Shown piece by piece: positions 1 to 11,821 of a stretch of DNA of 64,000 bases (positions are counted from its first letter, which is position 1; every line of letters starts with the position of its first letter). A program made the position numbers and the translations under genes. A model generated the notes under the pieces. It was not told where the DNA came from. It worked only from the letters and a program-made list of their open reading frames with translations, and did no database searches. The stretch comes from Stemphylium vesicarium (taxonomy: Eukaryota; Ascomycota; Dothideomycetes; Pleosporales; Pleosporaceae). The DNA lies in NCBI GenBank assembly GCA_004380135.1, contig QXCR01000005.1, positions 361,462-425,461 of the forward strand, written 5' to 3'.

Positions 1-1348
1 TTTCTGCAGCAGTGGATGGGGCTTCATTCAGCTTGATCTGAACAGGCGGCGCGGTAGTTTGTGATGCAGCTTCCATCATGGCGGGCTTCGTTGGGGAAGG
101 CGGAGGTGAGGGCTGTACGCCAGTGTCGACATAGATGGGCTTGGTCGGTGGGAAAACCAGGGTGATGTCGCGAGGAGTCAGTGTAACTGAGGATTGCACT
201 GTTTCATGAGACGACTTCCTCGGCTCGATGTCATCAGCCGTCATAACAGGGCTATCCCGGGTACCTTGTTGGGACTCGCTACTCAGGCCAAGAATGCGCT
301 TTGCTTTTTCGTCGGGTAACATCGACTGTCGTGACTCCAGGGCTCGGCGCGCTCTCATCTCATTTTCAGGGAAATCATCAGAATCAAGTTCCAATTCGTC
401 TAGTTCCTCCTCTTCTTCATCGAATATGAGCTCGTCGGCAAGGCTCATACCGTTGCCGCGGACGTGTCCATCTGCACTCATCAGAGACATGCGGTAGTTA
501 CGCCCCATGCTCTTCCAACTGCTGTTGCTCCGGTTCCTGGAATGGCGTCCAAGACGAGTGGATGATCGGCGCTGCGGCGATGAACGGACACTACCCGCGT
601 CACTTTCTGGTATACCAGCGTCTCGGGTCGGGTCTTCCGCATCACTCTCAGCACCGGCTTGCTCATTAGCCTCCTCTTGTATGGCGATCTCATCCAGGAG
701 CATCTTCAGCCGGCTTTCCGAAATGTGCACGCGTCGCTCCAACTTGAGCTTCTCTGCAGCCCATTCCTCCTTCTCACGAGCCCACATATCGTGCACCTTG
801 GTAGAATCATCGTCTTGGCTTCGCGTTCTCTTCTCTGCTGCCGTCAGCTTCTGTCGCAGATCCGCGTTGGCCTCCTTCATCTTGTCCCTCTCGCCTGCAA
901 TCTCCTCCAAAGCAGCAAGTGTTTCATTTTCAAAATGCTGAAGCTGGCGTTTTACGGCCTTGCCTTCTTTGTTAGATGATGCCAGCTGTTTCGCAAGCGA
1001 CTCGTTGTCAGTACGGGTCGTGTCCAAGTTTGTCTCCAGGTCGTCGATGAATCTGTGTTTAGAGTCGAGCTCTCGGCGAAGATTCAGGATCTCAGAGACC
1101 AGGTTGGCATGAAGTGTTGGGGTGAAGCGACGGGGGTCGAGAATCGAGATATTTTCATCGTTGGCGGCATCATCCGAACTGAAACCTGGGTCTGGCGGGA
1201 GAGGAGGCGGCGAACTGGTAATATCACTGCTTGGTCCATCGTATCTGGAGGTCTGCCGCGATAGTGAGTCGTATGGGGTACCAACAGGGGTAGGTAGCGG
1301 ATGGTTGACAGAAAATGCCTCCTGATCTGAAAAGTAGTCGGTAGACAT
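1..1348 (-). CDS. Coiled-coil protein, 5' part only (runs off the window)
   Basis: An open frame starts at the ATG at 1346-1348 and stays open to base 1, giving the first 449 residues of a longer protein. Residues 1-70 are Ser/Pro-rich and look disordered. Residues about 75-230 are rich in Glu, Lys, Leu and Arg with heptad-like spacing, so a coiled coil is likely. A basic Ser/Arg stretch (250-290) is followed by an acidic run near 309-325 (DEEEEELDELELDSDD) and a Pro-rich region. There is no signal peptide or membrane segment. I do not recognise the family. The architecture would fit a cytoskeletal or scaffold protein whose folded domain lies downstream, but that is inference. No intron is needed in the visible part. 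Confidence 0.75.
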   Translation of the reverse strand, partial: MSTDYFSDQEAFSVNHPLPTPVGTPYDSLSRQTSRYDGPSSDITSSPPPLPPDPGFSSDDAANDENISILDPRRFTPTLHANLVSEILNLRRELDSKHRFIDDLETNLDTTRTDNESLAKQLASSNKEGKAVKRQLQHFENETLAALEEIAGERDKMKEANADLRQKLTAAEKRTRSQDDDSTKVHDMWAREKEEWAAEKLKLERRVHISESRLKMLLDEIAIQEEANEQAGAESDAEDPTRDAGIPESDAGSVRSSPQRRSSTRLGRHSRNRSNSSWKSMGRNYRMSLMSADGHVRGNGMSLADELIFDEEEEELDELELDSDDFPENEMRARRALESRQSMLPDEKAKRILGLSSESQQGTRDSPVMTADDIEPRKSSHETVQSSVTLTPRDITLVFPPTKPIYVDTGVQPSPPPSPTKPAMMEAASQTTAPPVQIKLNEAPSTAAE

Positions 1349-4144
1349 GTTTGAGGAATGTATGTCGTATCGGGGAGCAGATGCTATGCGTTGGAGATAT
1401 CAGAACCACAGTGAAGTGGTGCTGCTGGCGTGTATGATTTAACACATGCCTATGATCAAGTCAGAACTGGAATATGACCCTGTAGCATGACGTATAGGGC
1501 GATGATAGGGTCGCCAGGAGGAAAACGAGATGCCCAGCGGGTGAGCACCCAGTAGCGACCGCGATCCAGCGCCGGTTGCACACGTCTTGGTCTACGTACC
1601 GGTCCAATTCGCTGTAACACAGTTGGCTGTGGAGCGACCGGTCTCTCGTAGAAATCACTGGCAGTTATACAGTGATGTGCGACGTCGTCAGGTATTACGT
1701 AGAGCGGGCGTCGACGTGGATAGGCTGCGTGCGGATAGCGTCTATTCTGCATGTAGGGTCAGTACAATCAAGGATTCGAAAGGCATGATACGTCCATACA
1801 GACTTGATCACGGGCATACGTACAATTTCAATGAATGACGTGAAAGAGGGTGTCAAGTGACCCGAACCAAGTGCGCTGCTCAACTGAACAATGTACCAAT
1901 GCAACAAGACGAGGAATGCGACTAACGACGCAGAGTAAATCGCTTTTGGGTGTAAGAAAAGAACTGTCAGGCAACGGGCAGCGGGAGCAATGACAAAGAA
2001 CCCCCGTGTGTCGTCAACTGCACGGAGCGTAATGGGGGGAGGAGAAGAGGGAGGGACGAGGCACAACTTGAGCATTGAATGCGCTGATCGCCATGCATCA
2101 GGTTTGATCCCGGAACGCAGGCACAACTCCGCACAGTCCCCTGGGGGAGACGGGACCGTGGTCAAGAGAGCGAATGAAGATCATAGAATCAATCAACCCC
2201 ATCTGTGCCTGTCAAATTTGTTTCTACCTCCGAGTTGATGAGCTTATGCACGCCTCGCAACTAGCGAGCACAAGTGTCCCTGCATGCAGGTCCCAGACCG
2301 AGGGTCCCCTGTAGTACGAAGCCACTATTGGCTCAAGCCTCCCGCTTGCCGCTTTGCAGCCAAGTTTCATTGGCCGTGAATTTAGGTCCAACGTTCCCTT
2401 AAATGCGTCCCGCGATCATGGCCAGTGTCTTAGCGAGTAAAAGGGAAATGACGCGACAAGGGGCAGGTAGTAACGAGTGCAGCTGGCAACGGCGTCGACG
2501 AAGGGGGGTGTGACGAGGCGCGAGGCAGCACTAGCGGATGAGAGGCGCAGGTTTCCCGGTAAACTGCTGGTCTCAAACAAAAAAAGTTGCGTACCGTCAT
2601 CAGCGCGATGAAGCTTATCCAAATCTCCGCAAGGTTCTCGTCCTATCAGTAACTTCAGGCTACGCCCAGCCGTGATGAAGAGAGGTGGTTGAGAGTTTCA
2701 GCCTCTTGACCGCGCCGTAAACTGGGCCTACTCGGGAAAGATTCTGAGTAGGAGGCGCGCGTTCAGTTCGCGGTCCGAGCATTCAAACTTGGGATGGCGC
2801 CCAACGATCCGGCGCGATACCGTTAGGTTTTAGCCTGCAATTAGAGCTTCGATCTCGAGGTCATGATCGAAGCTCCGCTCGCCATTGCAGCAATAAATTG
2901 ACGCTGGTGAAAAGGAGGAATTTATGGAGTTCCAATGAAGCAGGCGGTTGCATGAATGATCAGCCTGATCCTGTATTGCTCAGTACCCATAGAGTCAAGC
3001 AGGTAGACGTCTTTCTGCTTTGAGACGAAAGGGATGGCCGTGCACGCTTGGCAGTGCAAAGGAGCCGAACATGAGTCCAGATCGACGACGCAAATCTCCA
3101 AGTTGGAACTGCCGGGAGCTGCCTCAGCTTCCTCCAGCATTGCATCCTAACCTTCCCGGTTGCAATGCTATAGCGGAGTCGCTGTGGTCGACAGCAATGG
3201 TCTGTCTGAGTCTTTGGCCCCGGACGCAATGCGGGGAGTCGGACGTTGAGGGTAATTGCGGAGGAAATTCCAAGACGACCGTGACTTGGTGGCCTAATAA
3301 ACCGCCTTGAGTTGTTGTTTGACCTTTGGCTAGGCTGTTGGTTAGGCTGTGCCACGCGGGAGAGGTACACCGGCAAGGCGTCGCCCTCGCTGTCACGTTG
3401 CCGACGCGATCGATGCATACATTGTATTTTTGGTTGAGCGCCTCCCAATACCCAGCCTTGCAACGTGGTGGAGCGGCTCGGGGATCATTATTCGTGAGTC
3501 CCATCAAGTATCGTACCGAATTGCATTACAGGGTAGAAACATTTGCATGTGCTTCTGGTCCACCTGCATCCACGGAGAGTGGACCCGATGTGCGGACGGC
3601 TGCAGAACAGCTGCAGGGAGCCTTGCTACGGCCTGGCCGAACGTCACATCATGCTGCCAGCGTAGAAAGGGCGAGCCACCTTGAATGCTGAAGGTTTGCT
3701 GATGATGGTATTCCTCCAGGTGTTGCCGGGTGTCGCTCGGCGTCGTCGGAGAGACTTGTGTCAGCCAGGCAAATAGGAGATTTGCGTCGTAATCGGCTAG
3801 GATTCCTTCGGATTCGGCCTCGTCTCCAACGCTCAGACACTATAGCATGAGGCGGAAGCGATGGTGCCGGGCGCATCCTGCGTCTAGCATGCCCCTCTCG
3901 TTGTCCTGCGCCATCTCTCCTGGTCGTTGCTTTGCTAGTGTGGCGTGCTCTTCTGGGCAGCTGGGCCTACCCGGTACGTGGTGGTGGCTGGGCAAGGATG
4001 ACGATGCAGAAGAGCAGGGTCCATGAACCCCCACCAGAATGACGTGACTAAGCGACCATCCGCCGAAAATTCGGGTGTGCAGTCATCAAGGGCGCAACTT
4101 GAGTAGAGTCCGACATTGCAATAGAACAAGATAATACAAGCGAC
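1349..4144. other. Intergenic, 2.8 kb, no supported gene
   Basis: This is the shared 5' region of two divergent genes, the coiled-coil gene (-) and the CNS1 gene (+). Short ORFs occur on both strands but none has a recognisable motif, convincing splice sites or consistent coding character. I see no tRNA-like element. Confidence 0.5.
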
Positions 4145-5385
4145 ATGGCACAGGCAGATCATAACGGAGCAGCGCCAGTGGCGTCTGTCGACCTGCCACC
4201 GGAGATGGCCGAGGTCAAGTCAAAGGGCATGGACGACTTGCTGAAAGAGATGAACCGCATGCCACTTTTTATGACGAGCCTGGATGAGACGGACGGGGAG
4301 GGAGGCATGAATGAGGCCCTGGAAGCGCTGAGGGCCATGGCATACGAAGGCACCCGTGCCGAGATCGCGGAGAACTTCCGACAGCAGGGCAACGAATGTG
4401 CAAGGGCAAAGCAGTGGTCAGATGCGAAAGAATTCTACAACAAGGCAATCGCCTCCCTCAAGGGCCCTCAGACCAGCCGGGACCCGGATGCAGAGGGCCC
4501 TGATGTTATCGACGTTGAAGTGGACGAGGAAGAGGAAGCAAAAAAGGAGAAGGTGATCGGAGAGGCCGTCTATGTCAACCGAGCGTTGTGCAACTTGGAG
4601 AAGAGTAAGTCGTGCGCAAGGGAAAAAATTCTGGGCGAAATCCAGACAGACGCTGATACAATGCAGAAAATTACCGCTCTTGCATCCAAGACTGCGTAGC
4701 AGCGCTCCACATCAATCCATCAAACGTCAAAGCATTCTATAGATCAGCTACTGCCGGTTTAGAGCTGAATAAGCTGGACGAGGCGGCCTGGGCCTGCAAC
4801 AAGGGACTATCCCTCGATCCCTCCAACGCACCCCTCAAAGCTCTAGAGACTAAGATCGATACCCGAAAGAAGTACATAGAATCCGTCGAAAAGGCCCGTA
4901 AAGAACGAGAAGCCAAGGCAGCCTCCGAACGTGCGACACTGGCGCTTGCCCTGAAAGCCAGAAACATCCTCACAAGAAGCACATCAAAGCCGCCGGACCT
5001 AGAAGATGCCACAGTCAAGCTGGACAACAGCATGGATCCTTCATCACTACTCTCATTCCCTGTCATACTACTCTACCCCATGGACTCACAATCAGACTTC
5101 GTAAAAGCCTTCTCCGAGAGGGAGAAACTAGACGACCACCTTTCCTACATCTTCCCCCTACCCTGGGACACCAAGCACGAGTACAACATGGACAACGTCG
5201 AAGCGTACATGGAGACGTCATCAGGCGGCCTAATCAAAGTGGGCAAGAAGATGAGTCTAGGCAAGGTTCTCGGAAGCGGCAAGCCAGAGATCGTCGACGG
5301 ACTAGTAACCATCAGCGTGGTACCCAAAGACAAGGCTGCAGGATGGATAGAAGAGTTCAAGAAGCGGAAAGGTAAGACGGCGTAA
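4145..5385 (+). CDS. CNS1: Hsp90 cochaperone of the CNS1/TTC4 family (TPR protein)
   Basis: Exons are 4145-4604 and 4667-5385. The 62-bp intron has a GTAAGT donor and ends in ATGCAG, and phases close to 392 residues, the usual size for fungal Cns1. The N-terminus carries the family signature around MPLFMTSLDETD (residues about 36-48). A TPR region follows (about 75-205), beginning near FRQQGNECARAKQW and resuming after the intron at NYRSCIQDC. A charged helix (about 215-260) leads to a C-terminal beta-rich domain. In yeast Cns1 binds the Hsp90/Hsp70 C-termini through its TPRs and supports eEF2 folding; that role is family knowledge. The protein is cytosolic by lack of targeting signals. An acidic insert (about 123-137) interrupts the TPR region. 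Confidence 0.9.
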
Positions 5386-7024
5386 TTCACGGTCGGACTA
5401 GGAGCAAGTACCCACGGACGAGTGTTTCGTTTCCGAAGCAGATCATTTCGTGATCACCGTTGACGGGCCGAACGAACGGATACCTACACTCAACGAATTA
5501 AACGCGTATTACACGTTTCACAAGGAAAGGGGAGGCTGGCGACTTTTCTTACGACGCGTGGTCGCGTGAGCTATGATCTTTCCTCTACCATGAATCTAGA
5601 TGAAAAAGCCGATACGAAGTTTCTAATAATGACCATCGTGCGCACCCTTCCGGAGTACTGCATCGGCCCGCTTGTACATGACCTGCTTCTCCTGAATGCC
5701 CAACGACCGAGAGATGAACATGCAGCCATTGCAGCAGAAGCACGTAGAATGTTCCGACCATGCCCACATAATCCCTCATTCTCCACCCCAAAATTCCCAA
5801 TCAATATCCTAAATTCCGGCCAATTACACCACCCCCCGCCTCGCAGTAAACAAACTCAGCAAATCGGACAAGCCGGCTATATAAAACATACGATAAGTCG
5901 GAAGATTAGCACCCCAACTTGTTAGACATTTGGCTAAATAGCTACCCCGCTCAACATATCCGCGTCTCTCCAAGATAGCATAGCCCTTTCCCTTTATTCT
6001 ATCGTCCGTCCCTGATGCCCGGTACCAGGACGGACGCACACACAAGTCCATGCGCGACGCGGCGACCACCAAAAAAGATGGCAAGGTAGAAAACAGAGGT
6101 GCATATGCAAAGCGCGGCACGGTGCGCGCGTACCTAAAGTTTTTCTTGCAACGGGGCCGGATATGTGCATAGAGCTACCTACCCGTACATATTACTCTCC
6201 CCACACTCCAACCACCACTCCAACCAATACCACTCGCCAGACCAGGGTATATACGTGTTTTACACCACAATAGAGTTTGAAGCCCGTTTTGCAAAGTCGC
6301 TGATCTCTCGATTTAGGGTTTCCTCCCCGTCCGTCGTGCAGCTGCTCGGCTCGCTTATGCAAGGCACACATGTACGTGCTCGGCTGTGTCCCAGTCCGCC
6401 TTTCCAGGCCGCGCCTGCGCAGTGCAGCGGCCCAAGCTACCGAAGTGGGGTAAGAGCACAGTTGCCCGAGTGTATTTTGCTGCCTATATTAGCCGTTGGG
6501 GGACGAGGCTCCGATCGACGAACGGGGGTTCTGTAGGGGGGAGGGCAAGGGAAATAAAACCTGTTTTATAATCGCACCAATTATCGTGACGAAGAGGAGA
6601 GGATTTAATTCTATGTTTTTCGTTTCATTCATTGCCGTCATATCATTTTTGTGCACTGGGCAGAGAGAGAGGTACATGAATATAATGGGTTTCCACATGA
6701 AAAAAGCCTGCCTTGAAAACGCCTGGCCAGCACCTGGAAGTATGACGACATCTGCAAGCTGGCTGATAACCGCCCTTGTGATCCGGAACAACCTCATACA
6801 TCTACTGGTGGCTGTGGTACCTGAACTCCTGCAAAGACGCCTGAACAGTTTATGACTTAAACATTTGTGATAACCATGAAGCAATGATCATGATACGGTA
6901 GCCTGGAGACTACACGAGGTGTTGTAAAGACAGAACTGATCTAGACTGAACCATCGTAAAATGGTAGCCAGCAACATGAGTGGGATGAAAGTCGCCAGAG
7001 ACGACGTCAGTGTAGCCGAAAGAG
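5386..7024. other. Intergenic between convergent genes, no supported gene
   Basis: The region holds the 3' flanks of the CNS1 gene (+) and the 2EXR gene (-). A few ORFs of 100-130 codons exist on both strands but carry no domain, targeting signal or splice structure. I see nothing else in it. Confidence 0.5.
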
Positions 7025-8281
7025 CTATTCTTCCGTGTAAAGCTTCTCTTTGCGCTTCATTGCGTCTCTGAGCCTAGGCCACGCCAATGGCGAAATCTTA
7101 TCCCGGGAAGAATAATACTGGTCGGGAATCTGGACCACCTCGTCCGCCTTTACCTGCTCCAGGTATCCCAGAAACTTGACATCGGAGCGCTGCAACTGGC
7201 GGCGACCACCAAAGAACATGGAGATCTTGCGGAGCTTTGCATCACGCAAAATACGCAGGCAGTTTAGCAGGTACTCATCGTTGAGGTAGCGGCGCTTCTC
7301 ATTGGTGTCGTGGTAAGGCGTATCCCGGGGATGTGCGTCGTCAAATACCCACTTGATATCGCGCAGATATTGTATGTTCTCAGGTCCGATCATCTTGAGG
7401 AAGTGCAGCACATCCTGGTAACCGATTTCTTTAGGCACGACCTCCCAGAATGGGCCGCGTGTATCGTAATGGCGATGAAATGAGAACGTGTTTTCGCCGT
7501 ACAGGATTGAGCAGGCTTCGTTGTGGACCAGCTTGCAAGTTCTAAGAAACTGTGCCGACTTCGCGAGGGCACCTGCTGTACTCCGCCGGCTCACTGGTAT
7601 CCTGAGTCTCTGATCTTTGTCTTTCCGTGCAAAGAGATAGCCATAGATGGTATTACGCAGCTCTGGAGGCAAGTCGGTAAACCCCTTAGGACGCGTGGCA
7701 ACTACATGTTTTGATTGCGGAGAAGTGGTACGACTCTTCTTGTGTTTGCTTGATTTCATGTTATGGCGTGTGCCCTGTTCGTTGTTCTCGATGAGGCTGC
7801 GGTCAAGCTTGACAAAAAGCGGGCCATGGAAACCTAGTGGTACGTTGAATTGCAGCGTCATTGGCGGCTTCTTTGGTGTGTTGCGATGGAAAGAGCCACC
7901 CTCTTCGTTGTCGGTCAGCTCTTCGAGCTCTTGGTCATAGATGACGGGCTCGAGATGAGGTGATGGTGGCGAGGGACTGCGTTTGCGCTTTTTGGAGGCT
8001 TCCTTCTTGCTCTTCTTCTTATCTCCGCGACTACGTGGCTGCATCTCTTCGTCGTCTTCCTCGTCGCTCTCGTCGGTAGTCAGTGGCCCAAAGTCGTCGT
8101 CGTCTTCGAAATCGACGTAGCCCGCCACCTTCTTGATCTTTCCCGCACTCTTGCGGACGGGACGGCCTGTCTTCTGGTTATACTGTGTGATCTTAGATGG
8201 GCTTCCTAGCTCGGGGCTACTGTCACGAGCGGATGGTGTTGCTGGTTGGGGCAGGTCTGCTGTCTTTGCTTTGGGTGCCAT
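7025..8281 (-). CDS. 2EXR/F-box-like domain protein with basic-acidic disordered N-terminus
   Basis: A single exon encodes 418 residues from an ATG at 8279-8281. Residues 1-200 are low complexity: an acidic stretch (58-80), a lysine-rich cluster near 88-102 (KKKSKKEASKKRKRSP) that looks like a nuclear localisation signal, and a second basic patch. From residue 203 the motif DLPPELRNTIYGYLF opens the fungal 2EXR/DUF7730-type module, an F-box-like start seen in large paralogous families of filamentous ascomycetes. The rest (220-400) has the family's spaced Cys-x-x-Val and Leu-x-x-Ile patterns. Function of the family is unknown; a role as an SCF-type adaptor is only suggested by the F-box resemblance. 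Compared with the copies at 30004, 33852 and 57868, this one has a unique nuclear-type N-terminal extension. Confidence 0.8.
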   Translation of the reverse strand: MAPKAKTADLPQPATPSARDSSPELGSPSKITQYNQKTGRPVRKSAGKIKKVAGYVDFEDDDDFGPLTTDESDEEDDEEMQPRSRGDKKKSKKEASKKRKRSPSPPSPHLEPVIYDQELEELTDNEEGGSFHRNTPKKPPMTLQFNVPLGFHGPLFVKLDRSLIENNEQGTRHNMKSSKHKKSRTTSPQSKHVVATRPKGFTDLPPELRNTIYGYLFARKDKDQRLRIPVSRRSTAGALAKSAQFLRTCKLVHNEACSILYGENTFSFHRHYDTRGPFWEVVPKEIGYQDVLHFLKMIGPENIQYLRDIKWVFDDAHPRDTPYHDTNEKRRYLNDEYLLNCLRILRDAKLRKISMFFGGRRQLQRSDVKFLGYLEQVKADEVVQIPDQYYSSRDKISPLAWPRLRDAMKRKEKLYTEE

Positions 8282-8414
8282 GGCCAGCGTTTGCAGGTCT
8301 ACAGCACACTAGGCGGTGCTAGCGGCGGTGTAGAACGAGTGAGCGTGAGAGGTGGGGTAGCGGCTGTCTATGTGTGGACGTTGAGCGTGCGGTTGAGCTT
8401 GCGGTCAGTGAGTC

Positions 8415-8447
8415 GGTAGAGGTAGAGGTAGAGGTAGAAGTAGAGGC
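8415..8447. repeat. Short (GTAGAG)n tandem repeat
   Basis: Five consecutive six-base units, one with a G-to-A change, lie upstream of the 2EXR gene start. It is probably a simple-sequence repeat in the 5' flank. Confidence 0.8.
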
Positions 8448-9605
8448 GGGGGACTGTATGTAGACAGGGTAGTCGCGTGTGGCGAAGCGCGAGTCATCAT
8501 GGACGCGCGCTTTCTGAATGTTCTTTGCTAGTAGGCTTGGCGACTTGTTCACCAGGGAAGGTGCGCTGGTGGGGAGCAGTTGGAGATGTATGGGATAAAG
8601 TAAGTAACGAAAACCGGGAGGCTTTCATCCGCCCCGCATACCTTTACCTGCCTTCACTCGTCTTTACCATCAGACACCGCTCGATAATGCAATTTCTTTC
8701 CGGGCGTGGCATACACTCGACGCCTCGTCCTCAGTCGACATTGTGCAGTCGAAATGGTAACCCCCGGTAGTAGGAGATGGCTTCGACAGATAGGAAAGCA
8801 GAAAACAAAGAGACCAGAGATGACTAGAGAGAAATTATGGTGCAACATAAAAACCGCTCTAGCGGTGGAGACGAGGTATCGCTTCACACGGTTATGCCTT
8901 TGGAGTCGTGTCGTGATAGTCTGGCTTCCAAGGTACTACATGCAGGCACCAGCAACATCATCGACGAGTCCGTTGATGGGGGAGACGTATGACAGGACCG
9001 AAGGTGCTCAGAGCGACGGCACATTATCCAATGCGGATTGAGGGCTCCTTGTACCCAGCACGGCAAAGGCGTGCCCTGTTACTGGAGGTCATTGCTATTG
9101 AAAAGTTGGGCAAATGGCACACAGTGACATTACGAGAAAAAGAATCATAACAACAGATTGTATTGAAAAGCTACATACTTGTATACACGTAGCGACAGCG
9201 GCACTCAAAGCGGAAACACTACACCAAAGTGCACCGCGTTGGTGCGACACCAGCGACACCTGCCAACAGCATCAACAGACGCGTCTACGCAACGTACGCC
9301 GATCATAGATTTTTTCGTCCCCCTAGGTGGTGGGTGCCGGGGCGTGTCAACAGCTCCCACGTCGACCAGCTTGCGCCGGCCAAGTGAGGATGCAGCTGAA
9401 TCAAAGCATTCATATCATCTCGGGTTTAGTTACGTGAAGAAAAGAAGAGGGAGCGAGGCGCGACGGAAGCGTTGATATTTTCCGCCGGAGAAACGTTTCT
9501 CGGCGCCGACGTGCCCCAGGCTTGCGCCGCCGCTCTAGTTCCGTGATTAAGCGGAGCTCATCGTTTCGTTGCCTTATTGAGACTACGAGTCCGGCTGCAT
9601 CGTCG

Positions 9606-9618
9606 AGGTTTATAAGGC
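9606..9618 (+). promoter_or_regulatory. TATA-like element of the SHMT gene
   Basis: TTTATAAGG lies about 45-50 bp before the start codon at 9659. Position and sequence fit a core promoter, but this is not demonstrated. Confidence 0.35.
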
Positions 9619-9658
9619 CGCGCCACGCTCCCTGCTCTGCGCACCGTATCGACTAGCC

Positions 9659-11448
9659 ATGGCGAACCTCAGAGCTGCCTGCAGAGCGCCTTTGCGCCAG
9701 CTCACTTCTCGTCCTACTGCTTCAATTGCGACAAACCATGCAAGAATACTGCAGCGACAATGGCGGGGCTACGCTACAAGTATGGATGCGCAGCAAAAGG
9801 TACAGTCTTCGATACGAGGAAACGGCAATTTCAGTACTAACAAAAGACCAGATTCTCTCCCAAGATCTTGAACAGGCTGATCCTACAGTCTACGAGATTA
9901 TCAACAGGGTTCGTTGCCGTCATCAACAACCAAAGACAGGACAGCGAAACTCACAATAATATCACTGCAGGAGAAGAACCGACAGAAGCACTTTATAAAT
10001 CTCATTCCATCCGAGAACTTCACCTCGCAAGCTGTTCTCGATGCTCTCGGCAGTATTATGCAGAGTATGTTTCGCGCCGCCATCACACCACCTCAAGCTT
10101 ACACGATGCGACAGACAAGTACTCGGAAGGATACCCAGGCGCGCGATACTACGGAGGCAACGAGCACATTGACGAGGCAGAGCGCCTATGCCAGGAAAGA
10201 GCACTCAAGGCCTTTGGTCTCAGTTCTTCCGAGTGGGGTGTCAATGTTCAGCGTGAGTCAGTCGCCCAAGCAAAATAGTCGTCTGCTAACCCCGTCATCC
10301 CAGCCCTCTCAGGATCCCCCGCAAACCTCTACGCCTACTCCGCCGTCCTCAACACCCATGACCGCATCCTCAGTCTCGATCTGCCCCATGGCGGCCACTT
10401 GTCGCATGGCTACCAGACCCCGACAAAGAAGATCTCCGCCGTCTCCAAGTACTACGAAACCCTCCCGTACAGGCTAAACGAGAAGACGGGAATCATCGAC
10501 TACGAGAAGATGTCCGAATTGGCTCACCTATACAGACCTAAAGTCATCGTCGCGGGGACATCCGCATACAGCCGATTGATCGAATACGAGCGCATGCGCA
10601 AGCTGGCAGATGAGGTCGGCGCATATCTACTCTCAGATATGGCTCATATTTCAGGTCTCGTCGCCGCCGGTGTCATTCCCTCTCCATTTCCCCACTCCGA
10701 TATTGTCACCACTACAACCCACAAGTCGCTACGAGGCCCGCGAGGTGCCATGATCTTCTACCGCAAGGGTGTAAGGAAGGTTGACAAGAAGGGCAAGGAG
10801 GAGATGTACGACCTTGAGGGGCCTATCAACGCGTCAGTTTTTCCAGGCCACCAGGGAGGACCTCACAACCACACTATTACTGCTCTGGCTGTAGCCCTGC
10901 AACAGGCCTCCAGCAAGGAGTTCAAGGACTACCAGCAGCAGGTGCTGGACAACGCCAAGGCTCTCGCACAGCGCCTTGGTGACTCAAAGGAGAACGGTGG
11001 CCTTGGCTACAACATCGTCTCTGGTGGCACAGACAACCACCTTGTCCTCGTCGACCTCAAGGATCGCGGCGTTGACGGCGCACGAGTCGAGCGCATCCTC
11101 GAGCTTGTCGGTGTCGCGTCCAACAAGAACACCGTTCCTGGCGACAAATCGGCCATGAAGCCAGGTGGCCTGCGCCTGGGTACACCAGCCATGACAACCC
11201 GCGGCTTCCAAGGCTCCGACTTTAAGCGTGTAGCTGACGTTGTGCACCGTGCAGTTGGCATTACCCAAAAGCTGGACAAGGACGCAAAGAAGAAGGCCGA
11301 GGAGACTGGACGCAAGAACCCCGCCAGTGTCGCGGCGTTCAAAGAGTATGTTGGTGAAGGCGAGGATATCACCGAAATCATCGAACTCAAGAAGGAGGTC
11401 GAGGACTGGGTATCCACATTTGCGCTGCCATGGGATAAGGCTCAATGA
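9659..11448 (+). CDS. SHM1: Serine hydroxymethyltransferase, mitochondrial form
   Basis: Five exons: 9659-9799, 9852-9908, 9971-10064, 10115-10252 and 10304-11448. The introns are 52, 62, 50 and 51 bp, several with CTAAC branch sites, and phases close to 524 residues. The enzyme interconverts serine and glycine while charging tetrahydrofolate with a one-carbon unit, using pyridoxal phosphate. Landmarks are the GYPGARYYGG substrate-loop motif, HGGHLSHG, and the PLP-lysine motif TTTTHKSLRGPRG with the Schiff-base Lys at about 284. The N-terminal ~40 residues are rich in Arg, Ala, Ser and Thr without acidic residues, a typical mitochondrial presequence, hence the yeast SHM1-type assignment. The second intron's donor follows AACAGG, which leaves Asn-Arg where other family members often have Glu-Lys. 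Coding sequence is dense and intact. Confidence 0.95.
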
Positions 11449-11821
11449 TGCGACGTACGATATGACGAAAAGAATCTATGATTCCTTGTAACGGGGATTC
11501 TCTGGCGTTTTCGAGGTGAAGGCGAGGGATTTTGTGTATATACGAGAGGCTGTTCCATTCACCGACTGCTGGTCGCCTGTTATTTCATATTCACCAAGCA
11601 CGCCTATTCACTATAATTCAACATGTATTGTGCACTATTTTTGTTGCCCAAATAGACACTATAGGCGCATACGACATGGTTCCTTTGTCCTTTTGCCCTC
11701 GTTACTCGCTCACCATCTGCCTTTGTTTTCGCTCATCCACTGTCGCTACAGATTGCATCACTCGTTACTACGTTAAGCCGCACCGGCGAGATAAGTTGGC
11801 AGCGCAGGGGGAGCGCCAGAT
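11449..11821. other. Intergenic between SHMT and the Ser/Thr-rich protein gene
   Basis: The 373-bp region is AT-richer than its flanks and contains only short unsupported ORFs. It presumably holds the SHMT 3' end and the promoter of the next gene. Confidence 0.5.

Larger units (their letters stand above)
8282..9658. other. Divergent promoter region of the 2EXR and SHMT genes
   Basis: The 1.4-kb stretch lies between two divergently transcribed genes. It includes a GTAGAG hexanucleotide repeat (8415-8447) and a TATA-like TTTATAAGG at about 9609, some 50 bp before the SHMT start codon. No supported gene is present. Confidence 0.5.

Noticed and set aside
1349..4144. Several 120-170 codon ORFs in the first intergenic region
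   Set aside because: Overlapping on both strands in several frames with no motif; none is favoured over another.
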